Positions 44,581 to 53,800 of a stretch of 64,000 bases of DNA are shown here, piece by piece (the first letter of the stretch is position 1; each line of letters opens with the position of its first letter). Both the position numbers and the translations under genes were made by a program. The notes below the pieces were generated by a model. It saw only the letters and a list, made by a program, of their open reading frames with translations. It made no database searches and had not been told where the DNA came from. Origin of the DNA: UBA4582 sp013204195 (lineage in GTDB: Bacteria; Pseudomonadota; Gammaproteobacteria; Pseudomonadales; Azotimanducaceae); contig CAWUUH010000030.1 in NCBI GenBank assembly GCA_963925735.1, positions 1 through 64,000 of the forward strand, written 5' to 3'.

Positions 44581-45582
44581 ATTGCCATTCATCATGGCGA
44601 TGGCGGCATCAATGGCCTGACTGAGGCTGTCAGCGTTCGCCAGATTTTTACCCGCTATATCAAAGGCCGTACCGTGATCTACCGAGGTGCGAATAAACGG
44701 TATGCCCATGGTGGCAGTAATGCTGTCGGCAAAATTATGCATCTTGATGGCGATATGGCCCTGGTCATGATACAGGGCTAGAACCGCATCAAACTCGCCA
44801 TTGACCGCTCGATAAAAGACGGAATCTGCCGGGTAGGGCCCGACCACATCCAGTCCCAGCGCGCGAGCCTCAGCAACCGCCGGGGCAATCTCGTCAATCT
44901 CTTCTCGACCGAGCATACCACCCTCGCCCCCATGGGGATTTAAAGCGGCTACTGCGATTTTCGGTGGCCGCCCACACCAACGGCTAAGGCTGTCGTGGGT
45001 CAACTGTAGCTTCTCCACTAATACCGGCCGGCGCACGTAGGCCACGGCTTCTGCCAGAGACTTATGGGTGGAAAGGTGCGCAACTTTCAGGCCCTGGGTC
45101 ATCAACAACGTCGCCGTGAGTCCAGCACCGGTCATCCGCGCCAGGATTTCCTGGTGACCGATGTCGCCCACATAGCCCGCGGCATGAACCGCTTCCTTGT
45201 TGATGGGACAGGTGACCACCCCTTGAATTTGGCCGGCCAGGGCAAGATTCACGGCGGTTTCAAAATATTGCACCGCCGCGTGGCCACAGCGCTGCGAGAC
45301 TGCGCCCATGACCAGCTGACCTGCATCGAAGGCGTAGGCCTCAAGGACCTGAATCACGCCGGCTTGGGCCTGCAGGTCGTCAATATTCGTCATTTTCCGC
45401 AACGGCAAATGAATCCCGGTCTGGTCCATCGCCAGCCGCAAACAGGCGATATCGCCAATCACAAAGGGCTGCGCGTGGGCATACACTGCGGGCCGAACCA
45501 GGGTCTTGACGCAAATTTCAGCGCCAACCCCTGCAGGATCTCCCATGGTGATGGCGAGTCGCGGTTGCATAGCTGATGACAT
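44569..45582 (-). CDS. pdxA: PdxA family 4-hydroxythreonine-4-phosphate dehydrogenase
   Basis: Metal- and NAD-dependent dehydrogenase of 337 residues. RLAITMGDPAGVGAEICVK at the start, zinc-site segments GDIGHQEILARMTGAG and LALYHDQGHIAIKMHNF, and RTSVDHGTAFDIAGKNLA near the end. ATG 45582 has AGGAG 6 nt upstream. In vitamin B6 synthesis pdxA usually lies with surA/ksgA; here it follows an alpha/beta hydrolase and MFS gene, so it may be a catabolic paralogue (PdxA2 type). Confidence 0.9.
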   Translation of the reverse strand: MSSAMQPRLAITMGDPAGVGAEICVKTLVRPAVYAHAQPFVIGDIACLRLAMDQTGIHLPLRKMTNIDDLQAQAGVIQVLEAYAFDAGQLVMGAVSQRCGHAAVQYFETAVNLALAGQIQGVVTCPINKEAVHAAGYVGDIGHQEILARMTGAGLTATLLMTQGLKVAHLSTHKSLAEAVAYVRRPVLVEKLQLTHDSLSRWCGRPPKIAVAALNPHGGEGGMLGREEIDEIAPAVAEARALGLDVVGPYPADSVFYRAVNGEFDAVLALYHDQGHIAIKMHNFADSITATMGIPFIRTSVDHGTAFDIAGKNLANADSLSQAIDAAIAMMNGNLSS

Positions 45583-45610
45583 TGGTCGCTCCTGTGACAG
45601 ATGTGTGGGA

Positions 45611-46516
45611 CTAGCGCTCGCCGCGCAAATACTCGGCGGTCAGCGCGGGCGCCTGCATGGGAATAAAGTGCGTCAATTCTGGTAGATACACGTCCCGCGC
45701 ATTCGGCATCAACGACGCCAGTCCCGGAAAAGTGGGCGACAGACTGAAATCCATTTTTGTTCGATCGCCCTCTTCTCGACGCGCTCGCAGGATAACGACA
45801 GGCATCGTGACGCGATCCAGCTCGGCATAAATATTGCCATCGGAACTGCCCATGTAAATCGCGGCTTCCACATTGGGCGGACAGCCCAGGACAAAGCCCT
45901 CGCCATCAGGATTAGGCACCAAACCGTATTCACAATAATCATGCAGTACGGCTTCGTCCCAGACCGCAAAGCTGCCGCGCCCGACAAAGTTCGCGAACAT
46001 TGCCTCGGCATTGATAAAGTGATTTCGCCGCTTTGCGACTGGGTGGAGCCCGGCGGCATCAAGGAAGCTGGTGTGCGCAGCTGCGCGATTCTCATAAGAG
46101 GCCGGATCCATAATCACCGGATCAATCAGCAACAAACGCTCAAATCGATCAGGTAAGCGGGCGGCGGCATGCACGAGGCAATGTCCACCCATGGAGTGCC
46201 CAGCACCAACGAGTCCACGCAGGTCCAGCGTTTCGATAAAGCCCACTAGGTCATCACCAAAGGTATCCCAGCTAATCGGGCCTTGGTTATCACTGCGACC
46301 ATGGCCGCGCATATCCAGTGCAATCACATGCCGGTTGGGCAAATGGGCGATAGTCTGATCCCAGCAACGGGCATGAAAACCCGTTGCATGCACCAGTAAC
46401 GTGGTCCCCTGCGCAGCATGGGCCGCACCCCATTCAAACCAACAAAGAGTGACATCTCCGACGCGGGTATAGTGTTCTGTACATTGATTCATTGACGACT
46501 CGACTATTAATTTCAT
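45611..46516 (-). CDS. Alpha/beta hydrolase
   Basis: A protein of 301 residues from ATG 46516, which overlaps the MFS stop as ATGA; a start at 46492 is the main alternative. The oxyanion region is LLVHATGFHARCWD, the nucleophile Ser is in GAGHSMGGH, and the catalytic His is near LPELTHFIPMQAP. Resembles ring-fission-product hydrolases and haloalkane-like esterases; the substrate is unknown. Middle gene of the MFS-hydrolase-pdxA run. Confidence 0.87.
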   Translation of the reverse strand: MKLIVESSMNQCTEHYTRVGDVTLCWFEWGAAHAAQGTTLLVHATGFHARCWDQTIAHLPNRHVIALDMRGHGRSDNQGPISWDTFGDDLVGFIETLDLRGLVGAGHSMGGHCLVHAAARLPDRFERLLLIDPVIMDPASYENRAAAHTSFLDAAGLHPVAKRRNHFINAEAMFANFVGRGSFAVWDEAVLHDYCEYGLVPNPDGEGFVLGCPPNVEAAIYMGSSDGNIYAELDRVTMPVVILRARREEGDRTKMDFSLSPTFPGLASLMPNARDVYLPELTHFIPMQAPALTAEYLRGER

Positions 46517-47700
46517 TGTTGGGTGGTCAAGCCCCATAAACGACCGTGCCAGACGATCCCGACTGACGTGACCCAAACCCCAGCGACGCTAATCAGCAAG
46601 CTGGCCAGCGGGCCAAAAGCACCCGCACAATAACCCATCAACAACGCTCCGAAGGGCATGCCGCCCAGGGTCGCCAGGGAAAAAACCGACATCACTCGTG
46701 ACCGGGCATTCTCTGGTGCCGCTTCCTGCATGATCGTGCGGCCCATACTCATGGCCACACCACCACTCATACCCCAGAAAAACAACGCCGCCAGATAACC
46801 CATAAAGGGCAGATGGAAGGCACCAACACCCAACGTCAGCCCGCCGGTCAGCATGGATAACAACATAGCCCGCCCCTGTCTGACAATACCGCCGCGAACA
46901 ATCAACAGCACGAGCATCGTGATGGTGCCAGAGCCGAAGGCCGCAAAGGTCATGGATATTTCATTGGCACCACCCTGGTAGATATCGCGGACTATCAGCG
47001 GGTTAAGTACCGAAAAAGACCCACCAAAGAAAAATGCCACAGCCAGCAAGATGATCAAGGCAGGGAACATACGATCGGAATCCAATACCAGCCTCAAACC
47101 AGCAAACAGTTGCTGACGGGTAGACTGCCCCGGCAGCGCTGCCAGAACCACGCCAGGCGCTAGTTTCCAGATGGTCAACATCCCGACCAAAACGATAACC
47201 GCTTGGACCAGCAGTATCATCACCGGCCCAGCATCGTCCGCCTGACTTGCCAAAAAATAACCCAGAAGCTGCGCCAGAAACGTCAAACCCATGGTGAACA
47301 TCACGGTCTTTTGGACTTCGCCCCCCGCCACGCGGTTCAGCAGTCCGTCTCGAGCCGGCTGCACAAACGCCGTTACAACGCCCATCAACAAGGCATAGAC
47401 GATAAGTATACTGTAAGACAGGCCATCCAGACTCAGGGCCAGCGCTAGCCCCAGCATTGGCAAGGCGGCGAGCAAATGTCCCAACAACAGGATTTTGCGA
47501 GCGTCCATGCGATCAGCGAGGACCCCGCCAAAAAGAATCAGGAAGATGGCCGGCAACTGGGTGCACATTTGTGCCAGACCCAAACGTTCAGCCCCTTCAT
47601 GGAGCTGCACCACCACCAACCAGGGAAACAGAATGGTTTGCATACCCATGGGCACGATAAACGTCCCCACGCCGGCAAGATACCAAAAACGCTGTGACAT
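46513..47700 (-). CDS. MFS transporter (enterobactin-exporter-like fold)
   Basis: A protein of 395 residues with about 12 helices. Motif A is GGVLADRMDARKILLLGHLLA; FVQPARDGLLNRVAGGEVQKTV and MQEAAPENARSRVMSVFSLATLG (MQEAAPENARSRVMS) are typical of the EntS/MFS_3 group. It precedes the hydrolase with ATGA overlap. It might import or export the compound handled by the operon. Confidence 0.87.
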   Translation of the reverse strand: MSQRFWYLAGVGTFIVPMGMQTILFPWLVVVQLHEGAERLGLAQMCTQLPAIFLILFGGVLADRMDARKILLLGHLLAALPMLGLALALSLDGLSYSILIVYALLMGVVTAFVQPARDGLLNRVAGGEVQKTVMFTMGLTFLAQLLGYFLASQADDAGPVMILLVQAVIVLVGMLTIWKLAPGVVLAALPGQSTRQQLFAGLRLVLDSDRMFPALIILLAVAFFFGGSFSVLNPLIVRDIYQGGANEISMTFAAFGSGTITMLVLLIVRGGIVRQGRAMLLSMLTGGLTLGVGAFHLPFMGYLAALFFWGMSGGVAMSMGRTIMQEAAPENARSRVMSVFSLATLGGMPFGALLMGYCAGAFGPLASLLISVAGVWVTSVGIVWHGRLWGLTTQQ

Positions 47701-47839
47701 GCTCTACTGCTTTTGATGTAATAACAAAGCCCACATGCTAGTGGCATACTCCTCGCGGCGCAAAGTTTATTGTCTCAGCGTGCAGGCTCCCGGCCAGCCG
47801 CTTGTCGCATCGGCTCAGCACAAAGCCTGGCACTCAATA

Positions 47840-48268
47840 TCAGATTTTAAACAGCTCAGCCTCGATGTCGTTGAAAGCCTTGAACTCCAGTGCATTACCA
47901 CTGGGATCATAAAAGAACATGGTGGCCTGCTCGCCCGCAAGACCCTTGAAGCGAATATGCGGCGCGATCACAAATTCAATATTGGCGGCCTGCAGACGCG
48001 CCGCCAACGCTTCCCAAGTAGCCATCTCAAGCACGACACCAAAATGCGGCACCGGCACATCATGACCATCAACGGGGTTGGTGGGCGATGCACTTCGCGC
48101 TGCCATGCCTTCGACCTGATGGCAGACTAATTGATGACCAAACAAATTCAGGTCGACCCATTGGCTGCTGCTGCGGCCAACCTCACAGCCCAGCAGACTA
48201 GTGTAGAACTGTCGCGCAAGATCAACATCATGGACGGGAATGGCAAGGTGGAACGGCGTCAGTGGCAT
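47840..48268 (-). CDS. VOC family protein (glyoxalase/dioxygenase-like)
   Basis: A protein of 142 residues. It has two beta-alpha-beta-beta-beta modules with possible metal ligands His in PFHLAIPV, His in PVPHFGVVLEM and Glu in DPSGNALEFKAF. GGAG lies 9 nt before ATG 48268. It lies 139 bp upstream of the MFS gene on the same strand, so it may be part of the pdxA operon. Confidence 0.82.
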   Translation of the reverse strand: MPLTPFHLAIPVHDVDLARQFYTSLLGCEVGRSSSQWVDLNLFGHQLVCHQVEGMAARSASPTNPVDGHDVPVPHFGVVLEMATWEALAARLQAANIEFVIAPHIRFKGLAGEQATMFFYDPSGNALEFKAFNDIEAELFKI

Positions 48269-48394
48269 ATTCATCAACTCCAAGACTCAAGGGGGTAAGC
48301 ACAAAAGTTGGCTACGATATACCCTGAGGGATTACCCCGGCAAGCGCTATGCTCGGAATCCCTTGCGGACCGCTAGCCGCTCGCTCGTGCTGAT

Positions 48395-49273
48395 CTACAA
48401 CCCACCCAGCTCACAACCCTTACGGACTAAAATCGGCCTGAGTTCACGAAACGCCGCTGGGGTCTTGCTCAAGGGAATACGCGGGTACAAGTGATGAATA
48501 ATATGATATTGCATACCCATTGACAGTAAGTTGCCCACCGCACTTTTGAATCCCCGCGTTTCTCGATAACGACCCTGCTCTTTTCCCGGGTGATGAGGCG
48601 CCCAACTCAAATAGTATTGAATATAGGTGCTGGCAATGTGCCTGGGCAACCACCACAGCAATGCCACTTCGATGGCATAGCCACTCCAGGCCATACCAAA
48701 TAACACCAGATAGTAAAATGTGTTATAGATCAGAGCGTCTACCAATAGGTGACCCATACCGGTGCGCTGCAAAGCCTCGGGGTAGGCGGTATCGTTTGCG
48801 CCCGGTTGGCGGCGCAGTAACGTATTTTTCAAAAAGGCGAAATTCGACGCTGCATGAACCCGATAATCCGGATCCAGCGCTGGATCATTCGTATGCAGAT
48901 GGTGTTCGAAGTGCGTGTGACGTAACACGCGAAATGGCTGAAACGGCAAGACTGACAAATGCCCAACGAGCTCGTTCAGCCAACGTAACGGATGACCTTT
49001 GCGCGCAATGATACTGTGCTGGGCTTCATGGGACGGCAAATAACATAACATGATATTCAGGGTTGCTAACGGAAAAGCGATCCACAATGGCAGCCTGTCG
49101 AGCAGCACCAAGGGCCACAGCGCAAGCCAGACCAGCAGATTCGTCAGCCCCCAGGCCACCGCTCCCCAGGGAACAATATGCATATACTTGCTGGCAATCT
49201 GGCGTTCCCGCGCGTCAAGCTCAGCTTCCGATAAGCTATCCCAGTCGATGTCATTGCTAGTAGACTTATTCAT
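48395..49273 (-). CDS. Membrane fatty acid desaturase/hydroxylase
   Basis: Di-iron membrane enzyme of 292 residues. Three histidine boxes: HEAQH (82-86), HTHFEHH (119-125) and HIIHH near residue 266, with four to five membrane helices. The box spacing and MQYHIIHHLYPRIP ending are those of the fatty acid desaturase and beta-carotene hydroxylase-like superfamily. The ATG at 49273 overlaps the stop of a small membrane protein (ATGA). A TetR gene diverges across a palindrome, so it is probably controlled by fatty-acid or stress signals. Confidence 0.9.
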   Translation of the reverse strand: MNKSTSNDIDWDSLSEAELDARERQIASKYMHIVPWGAVAWGLTNLLVWLALWPLVLLDRLPLWIAFPLATLNIMLCYLPSHEAQHSIIARKGHPLRWLNELVGHLSVLPFQPFRVLRHTHFEHHLHTNDPALDPDYRVHAASNFAFLKNTLLRRQPGANDTAYPEALQRTGMGHLLVDALIYNTFYYLVLFGMAWSGYAIEVALLWWLPRHIASTYIQYYLSWAPHHPGKEQGRYRETRGFKSAVGNLLSMGMQYHIIHHLYPRIPLSKTPAAFRELRPILVRKGCELGGL

Positions 49274-49467
49274 GGTTTGACCCATAACCAACTGCCTCGC
49301 CATTGCGCTATCACGCCCAACATCGCCGCCACCAGCAGGCCGATGTAATACGTTTCGACACCCGGTACGGTGACACCGGTGCTAGCCAGTACCTGGGCGA
49401 TTAAGGGCGCTAGAAAACCGAGACTAAATACAAAGGGGGAAAACAGCACCCCAATAAGCTTTTTCAT
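49270..49467 (-). CDS. Small two-helix membrane protein coupled to the desaturase
   Basis: A protein of 65 residues from ATG 49467 (ATG 49470 adjacent), AAGGAT upstream. Helices FSPFVFSLGFLAPLIAQVL and TYYIGLLVAAMLGVIAQW. Ends 3 bp inside the desaturase start. Unknown function; possible partner or assembly helper of the desaturase. Confidence 0.7.
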   Translation of the reverse strand: MKKLIGVLFSPFVFSLGFLAPLIAQVLASTGVTVPGVETYYIGLLVAAMLGVIAQWRGSWLWVKP

Positions 49468-49523
49468 CATTATCCTTACTGCATCGACACGAAAAGGCGC
49501 CATCGGGTTTGAACTGAATTTTT

Positions 49524-49542
49524 ATGTAGACAGCATCTACAT
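49524..49542. promoter_or_regulatory. TetR-type operator palindrome
   Basis: ATGTAGA-CAGCA-TCTACAT, perfect 7-bp arms and 5-bp centre, in the 149-bp gap between the desaturase operon and the divergent TetR gene. The position and symmetry fit a dimeric TetR repressor that controls both directions. Confidence 0.65.
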
Positions 49543-49616
49543 GCTCGCGCATATTATGGCGCAGCGAATGAATTTGTCAAATTAATGCCTTGCCGACCAA
49601 GGACAACCCGAACGCC

Positions 49617-50270
49617 ATGAGCCTGACCAACAAACAGTATCACCACGGCGATCTCAAAGCCGCGATCCTTGCGCGCGCCGCCCAAACTATCGCGGCCGAA
49701 GGCCTGGAAGCACTTTCTTTGAGGGCTATCGCCCGAGATTTAGGTGTCTCACATGGCGCCCCAAACCGGCATTTTAAAAATAAAGCCCAATTACTCGCTG
49801 TGCTAGCGACCAGCGGCTGGCAACAAATCACCGCTGCCACCTTGCAGGCCGCCGAGATCACGGAACCACAGGACCCCAGCGCACGACTGAACGCCATGGG
49901 TCGTGGGTTTCTCAAATGGGCTTTAACGCATCCCAGCCTGTTCCAGACGATCACTCATCCCGACGTCGGGCGCTACGCCGACGCCGAGCTTAAGGCCGCG
50001 CAAGAAGCATTCAAATCAGAGATCAAATTGGCGGTCGAGGCTAGCCAGGCCGCAGGTCGACATGCCGACAGCGACCTGTTGGCCTTGACGCTGTACACCA
50101 ACGCAGTGCCTTTTGGTGCCGCCATGATTCTGTCAAACCCTTTTCTGTCGGCAATACCAACGGGGCTTGATCGGCAAAAGCTCATCAATGATGTGATTGA
50201 TTTAGTGGTCCCATTAGACTCATCGTCAACGCACCTATCGCAACCCTCACCATCATCTGGGAGTCACTGA
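49617..50270 (+). CDS. TetR/AcrR family regulator
   Basis: A protein of 217 residues. N-terminal helix-turn-helix: HHGDLKAAILARAAQTIA, EGLEALSLRAIARDLGVSHG, APNRHFKNKAQLLAVLA. The C-terminal TetR_C-type domain (GFLKWALTHPSLFQTI) is of the WHG kind. It probably represses the divergent desaturase operon and itself through the palindrome at 49524. The next gene follows after 2 bp. Confidence 0.9.
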   Translation: MSLTNKQYHHGDLKAAILARAAQTIAAEGLEALSLRAIARDLGVSHGAPNRHFKNKAQLLAVLATSGWQQITAATLQAAEITEPQDPSARLNAMGRGFLKWALTHPSLFQTITHPDVGRYADAELKAAQEAFKSEIKLAVEASQAAGRHADSDLLALTLYTNAVPFGAAMILSNPFLSAIPTGLDRQKLINDVIDLVVPLDSSSTHLSQPSPSSGSH

Positions 50271-50272
50271 AC

Positions 50273-51595
50273 ATGTCAATAGTCCCCCACTTAACGCGGC
50301 TCATCACCAGTCAATGGCTACGAAATTTCAAACGCAGCATCAAGGAACGGCAACGACGCCGAGCTGGCCAACCCCATAAAGTGACCGTCTATTTGCGGCT
50401 TAACGACCCCTACAGCTATGTGTTACTGCAGGTGCTTGACCAATTTGCAGCGCGCTATGCCGTTGAATTCGAATTCAGAACCATTCTTAACCTGCAACCA
50501 GAGATGTATCCCGCACCGGAACTCTGGGAGAACAACGCTTTTCATGACGGCGCGTATCTCGCCAACTTGTACGGTCTCGACTTTCCCGACACTCGACCCG
50601 AACGAGACTTCGAGCGCGATGCCGGCCTGACCGCGCAATTGCTTCACTGGGAATTACAACCCGGTTATGCCGAGCATGCCCTGCCCCTGTTCGAAGCTTA
50701 CTGGCAAGACGATCAGGCCAAACTTAGCAAACTGGTTGACTCAGGCATTACTGAACACGCCGAGTGCTACCAACATCACCTAGCCGCCAACGAAGCCCAC
50801 TTGAAGTCCAATGGGCACTATTTGAGCGCCATGTTGCACTATGGTGGCGAGTGGTACTGGGGGCTTGATCGACTCGCCCATCTCGAACGCCGTCTGAATG
50901 ACCTCAGGCTGGCCGCGGGCGCCGCCGCAGAGATTCAGTATGATCGCGGCTATCAAGATTTTTGCCGGCCATTGTCTACGGGGACAAACTCAGGCACCGA
51001 CGCTGATACACCTATCACCCTCTACTGGTCCTTTAGAAGCCCCTATTCTTACATTGGCCTGGTTCGCGCCAAACAGTTGGCTACGCATTATCAGCTGCCA
51101 CTAGAGGTTAAACCGGTTTTACCCATGGTCATGCGCCGTATGCAGGTACCCAGAACCAAGGGTTTCTACATCCTTCAAGATGCGAAACGTGAAGCAACGC
51201 AATATGGCATCGAGTTTGGCAAGATCGCTGACCCACTGGGCGCAGGTGTCGAACGCTGTTATGCCCTGTACGAATTTGCCGTTAGTGCAGGCAAGGGGCT
51301 CGAGTTTTTGGAGAGCTGCGCTCGCGGCGCTTGGGCGGAAGGTATCAATGCTGCGACGGATACTGGACTGCAGCTTCTCGTCGAGCGCGCCGGTCTCGAC
51401 TGGCAACAAGCACGCTTGTTACTCACAGAAGATGGCTGGCGCATCTGGGCTCAGCGGAATCTGGCCGACATGTATAGCGAAGATCTCTGGGGGGTTCCCA
51501 GCCTGAGCTATCGTGACACCAAGGTGTATGGCCAGGACCGAATCGAATGCATAGAACAAGCCATCAGACATGCTCGCAAAGTGGAAGAGGTTTAA
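50273..51595 (+). CDS. Tandem DsbA-fold protein (2-hydroxychromene-2-carboxylate isomerase-like)
   Basis: A protein of 440 residues with two thioredoxin/DsbA-type halves. Half one begins VTVYLRLNDPYSYVLLQVLDQF and half two begins ITLYWSFRSPYSYIGLVRAK. Neither has CxxC; the SPYSY/DPYSY loop is that of kappa-class GST and HCCA isomerases, which use glutathione. Helical insert domains include the RAGLDWQQARLLL and WGVPSLSYRD strand, a cis-Pro loop. Cotranscribed with TetR (2-bp gap). Substrate unknown. Confidence 0.82.
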   Translation: MSIVPHLTRLITSQWLRNFKRSIKERQRRRAGQPHKVTVYLRLNDPYSYVLLQVLDQFAARYAVEFEFRTILNLQPEMYPAPELWENNAFHDGAYLANLYGLDFPDTRPERDFERDAGLTAQLLHWELQPGYAEHALPLFEAYWQDDQAKLSKLVDSGITEHAECYQHHLAANEAHLKSNGHYLSAMLHYGGEWYWGLDRLAHLERRLNDLRLAAGAAAEIQYDRGYQDFCRPLSTGTNSGTDADTPITLYWSFRSPYSYIGLVRAKQLATHYQLPLEVKPVLPMVMRRMQVPRTKGFYILQDAKREATQYGIEFGKIADPLGAGVERCYALYEFAVSAGKGLEFLESCARGAWAEGINAATDTGLQLLVERAGLDWQQARLLLTEDGWRIWAQRNLADMYSEDLWGVPSLSYRDTKVYGQDRIECIEQAIRHARKVEEV

Positions 51596-51638
51596 ATTTC
51601 CTGTCTACGGCAACAACACAGGAAATGCACCGCGATGC

Positions 51639-52571
51639 CTAGCCTACGTCCGACGCGAGTTGAGTCGAGGTTATCTCTTGGCCCACGGTGAGGGTTGCAC
51701 CTGGCACGAGCAAAACGCTATTGTCAGATGCTATGGCCGGCTCGACACAAACCATCTCCACGTAACCTGCGTCATCAAAATCAATCATCGCCCGAGCGCC
51801 TTCTGCCCCTGGGTTCCAAACGACCAGCTCTGTATTACCCCAGGATCGCACTTGAACTCGCCGGTTTAAAACCGGATCGTGAATCTCGATGGATTGTGGC
51901 GGGTCGAGGTAAATTCGGTCTATCGCTTCATTGATGACCAGTGGCGCCATTTGTTGGCGGCGCTCGCCTGCGCGCAGCTTATCAATATAACCGAGCCCCG
52001 CTAAACCGGGCATTGATATCTGGGCCACGTCCCCAACGTTGAAATAACTATGCAGCGCAAGACTGACGGGCACAGTCGCAGTAGAGCGATTATGGGTATC
52101 CAACTGCAGCCAGAGCGCATCTGAGAGTCGCAAGGTCACTGTCAGCTCAATATCACCGTCGGCGTGCCACTCAGAGAGCTCAGGCGTCGCTAATACCAGA
52201 CGTAACTGGATACCGGTAAAATCGTCTTCGAAGTCGCTATTGATCACATCGAAACCGCTGGTACGCGCATAGCCATGCTGAGGATGATCGGGTCGTGAGG
52301 GGTGCGCACCAAACCAGGGCCAACACAACGGAATACCACCACGAATGGCTTTTCCTGGCTGGTAATTCGCGCTCTGGCTTGTCCACAATAACGCGGCATC
52401 AGCACCGAGCTGACAGGCTGTAATGTGTGCGCCTTGCAGATAGACCGTTAACGCTGAGTCTTTAAAACGCAGCTCAACCCGCGCCTGACCCTGCACATCA
52501 AGACTAAACTCGACGCAACCCGGACGGCCATACAGGGCGTTACACCGGTCAATATCACTTTGCTGCATCAC
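51639..52571 (-). CDS. D-hexose-6-phosphate mutarotase (aldose 1-epimerase family)
   Basis: A protein of 310 residues of the YeaD group. Gly/His-rich GKAIRGGIPLCWPWFGAHP, catalytic His in HPQHGYARTSGF and second His in LALHSYFNVGDV, catalytic Glu in MVCVEPA. It interconverts alpha and beta anomers of glucose-6-phosphate-like sugars. Convergent with the isomerase at 43 bp. Confidence 0.92.
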   Translation of the reverse strand: MMQQSDIDRCNALYGRPGCVEFSLDVQGQARVELRFKDSALTVYLQGAHITACQLGADAALLWTSQSANYQPGKAIRGGIPLCWPWFGAHPSRPDHPQHGYARTSGFDVINSDFEDDFTGIQLRLVLATPELSEWHADGDIELTVTLRLSDALWLQLDTHNRSTATVPVSLALHSYFNVGDVAQISMPGLAGLGYIDKLRAGERRQQMAPLVINEAIDRIYLDPPQSIEIHDPVLNRRVQVRSWGNTELVVWNPGAEGARAMIDFDDAGYVEMVCVEPAIASDNSVLLVPGATLTVGQEITSTQLASDVG

Positions 52572-52644
52572 ACTTACCGATCAATCATTGACGAAAGGTC
52601 TCATTAAGCTCGTTGAAACGTCACAACACAAGCCCACCCGGCAA

Positions 52645-52905
52645 TCAATGCCTGGAATCTAGAATCGCGATCACGCCGGGATGGGTTTCTATCGCCTGCG
52701 CAAGCAAGTGATCCTTGGCGGTGATTCGGTGGCCAGCATCATGCGTCGTCAGTTTGATTTGCACTCGGTTGTAGACGTTAGACCATTCAGGATGATGGCC
52801 ATGGGCTTCCGCCAGCTCTGCAACCAATGTCATGAACGCGAATGCCGACACAAAGTCGGCAAATACCAAGTCCGCAATTAAGAAATTATCCTGCTCGCGC
52901 CACAT
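52645..52905 (-). CDS. Pterin-4a-carbinolamine dehydratase family (PCD/DCoH)
   Basis: A protein of 86 residues from ATG 52905 (GAGG 8 nt upstream); the longer frame would overlap the coq4-like gene. FADFVSAFAFMTLVAELAE then HGHHPEWSNVYNRVQIKLTT and AKDHLLAQAI match the PCD fold, including the HHPEW active-site motif. It recycles the pterin cofactor of aromatic amino-acid hydroxylases or protects it. Just downstream (17 bp) of the Coq4-like gene. Confidence 0.86.
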   Translation of the reverse strand: MWREQDNFLIADLVFADFVSAFAFMTLVAELAEAHGHHPEWSNVYNRVQIKLTTHDAGHRITAKDHLLAQAIETHPGVIAILDSRH

Positions 52906-52922
52906 ACTCGAAGCCTCAGAGC

Positions 52923-53636
52923 TCAAGAGGTCTGGGTATAAGCCGCAGTTGAAACCGCCGACAAGCTTAAGTAAACATCGGGTCGCCCAACATTCAACAG
53001 GTCCCGCACCTGCGTCAGAGGCAGTTGCAGCAATGTTTCCCACTCCTGCTGAGGTAACCAGGCCGCACGTTTGCCAAGACGATAACCCTGGCGCAGTGAT
53101 TTGAATATGGCAAATCCATAGTGCTTGGCCAGCTTCAAGCCGCCCACCAAAGCGATGACGCCCAGACCTCGGTTACGGGTCTGAGCATAGGTAAACGCAA
53201 GCAACGAGGCCTCACCAGCAATGTCACGTCCATAGCCAGTTACCACATGCCAAAGATCGTGCTGGTCCCGCTGGCGTAACATAAATCGCTTGGCGTCTTT
53301 GTCACCTTGATCTTGTAAACCCGTGGTCTCACTGGCTTCCACTAAACCATCAAAAGATAAATTTTCTGAATCCAGAAAGTGCAGATAGGCTCGACCCAGG
53401 CTATCGGCAGACATGGCCTGTAGGACCTCTCGTGCACGCAGGCTATCCAGCAGACTGCCCTGGGTGGCGAGAATCCGCTGACCGCTTTGGGTCTGCTTAA
53501 ATCGCGCGGCACTTTTTTCATTGGCGTCGCCCGCCATGGCTTCAATAATCTCAAACACTTTCCGCGTATCATCTGGGTCGCGGACAAGTTCCTTGAGCGC
53601 CCTTAGGGCAACCAGCGGCTGCATTCGATTCGCCAT
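52923..53636 (-). CDS. Coq4 family protein
   Basis: A protein of 237 residues, ATG 53636 with GGAG 7 nt upstream. It has the Coq4 zinc-site motif HDLWHVVTGYGRDIAGE (HDxxH plus distal Glu) and LAFTYAQTRNRGLGVIALVGG. Coq4 supports ubiquinone ring modification in eukaryotes; bacterial homologues are less well understood. Divergent from a TetR gene, with a shared AT-rich motif before both. Confidence 0.85.
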   Translation of the reverse strand: MANRMQPLVALRALKELVRDPDDTRKVFEIIEAMAGDANEKSAARFKQTQSGQRILATQGSLLDSLRAREVLQAMSADSLGRAYLHFLDSENLSFDGLVEASETTGLQDQGDKDAKRFMLRQRDQHDLWHVVTGYGRDIAGEASLLAFTYAQTRNRGLGVIALVGGLKLAKHYGFAIFKSLRQGYRLGKRAAWLPQQEWETLLQLPLTQVRDLLNVGRPDVYLSLSAVSTAAYTQTS

Positions 53637-53680
53637 GGGAAATCTCCAAATTTTGGTTAGTTATGGTGTAAATCATAATG

Positions 53681-53702
53681 CTATTAACATTTGTGTCAAT
53701 AG
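53681..53702 (-). promoter_or_regulatory. Candidate operator copy 1 (before Coq4-like gene)
   Basis: On the minus strand CTATTGAC-ACAAAT-GTTAATAG, an imperfect palindrome (one arm mismatch), 45-66 bp before the coq4-like start. A related element lies before the divergent TetR gene. Confidence 0.45.
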
Positions 53703-53800
53703 ATCCCCCTCAAAAACCTAGCCTTCTATTATTCGGCTGAACCATCAGCCCTCGGCATCGACCACTCATGGCACAACCACCAACCCACTAACGATTAATC

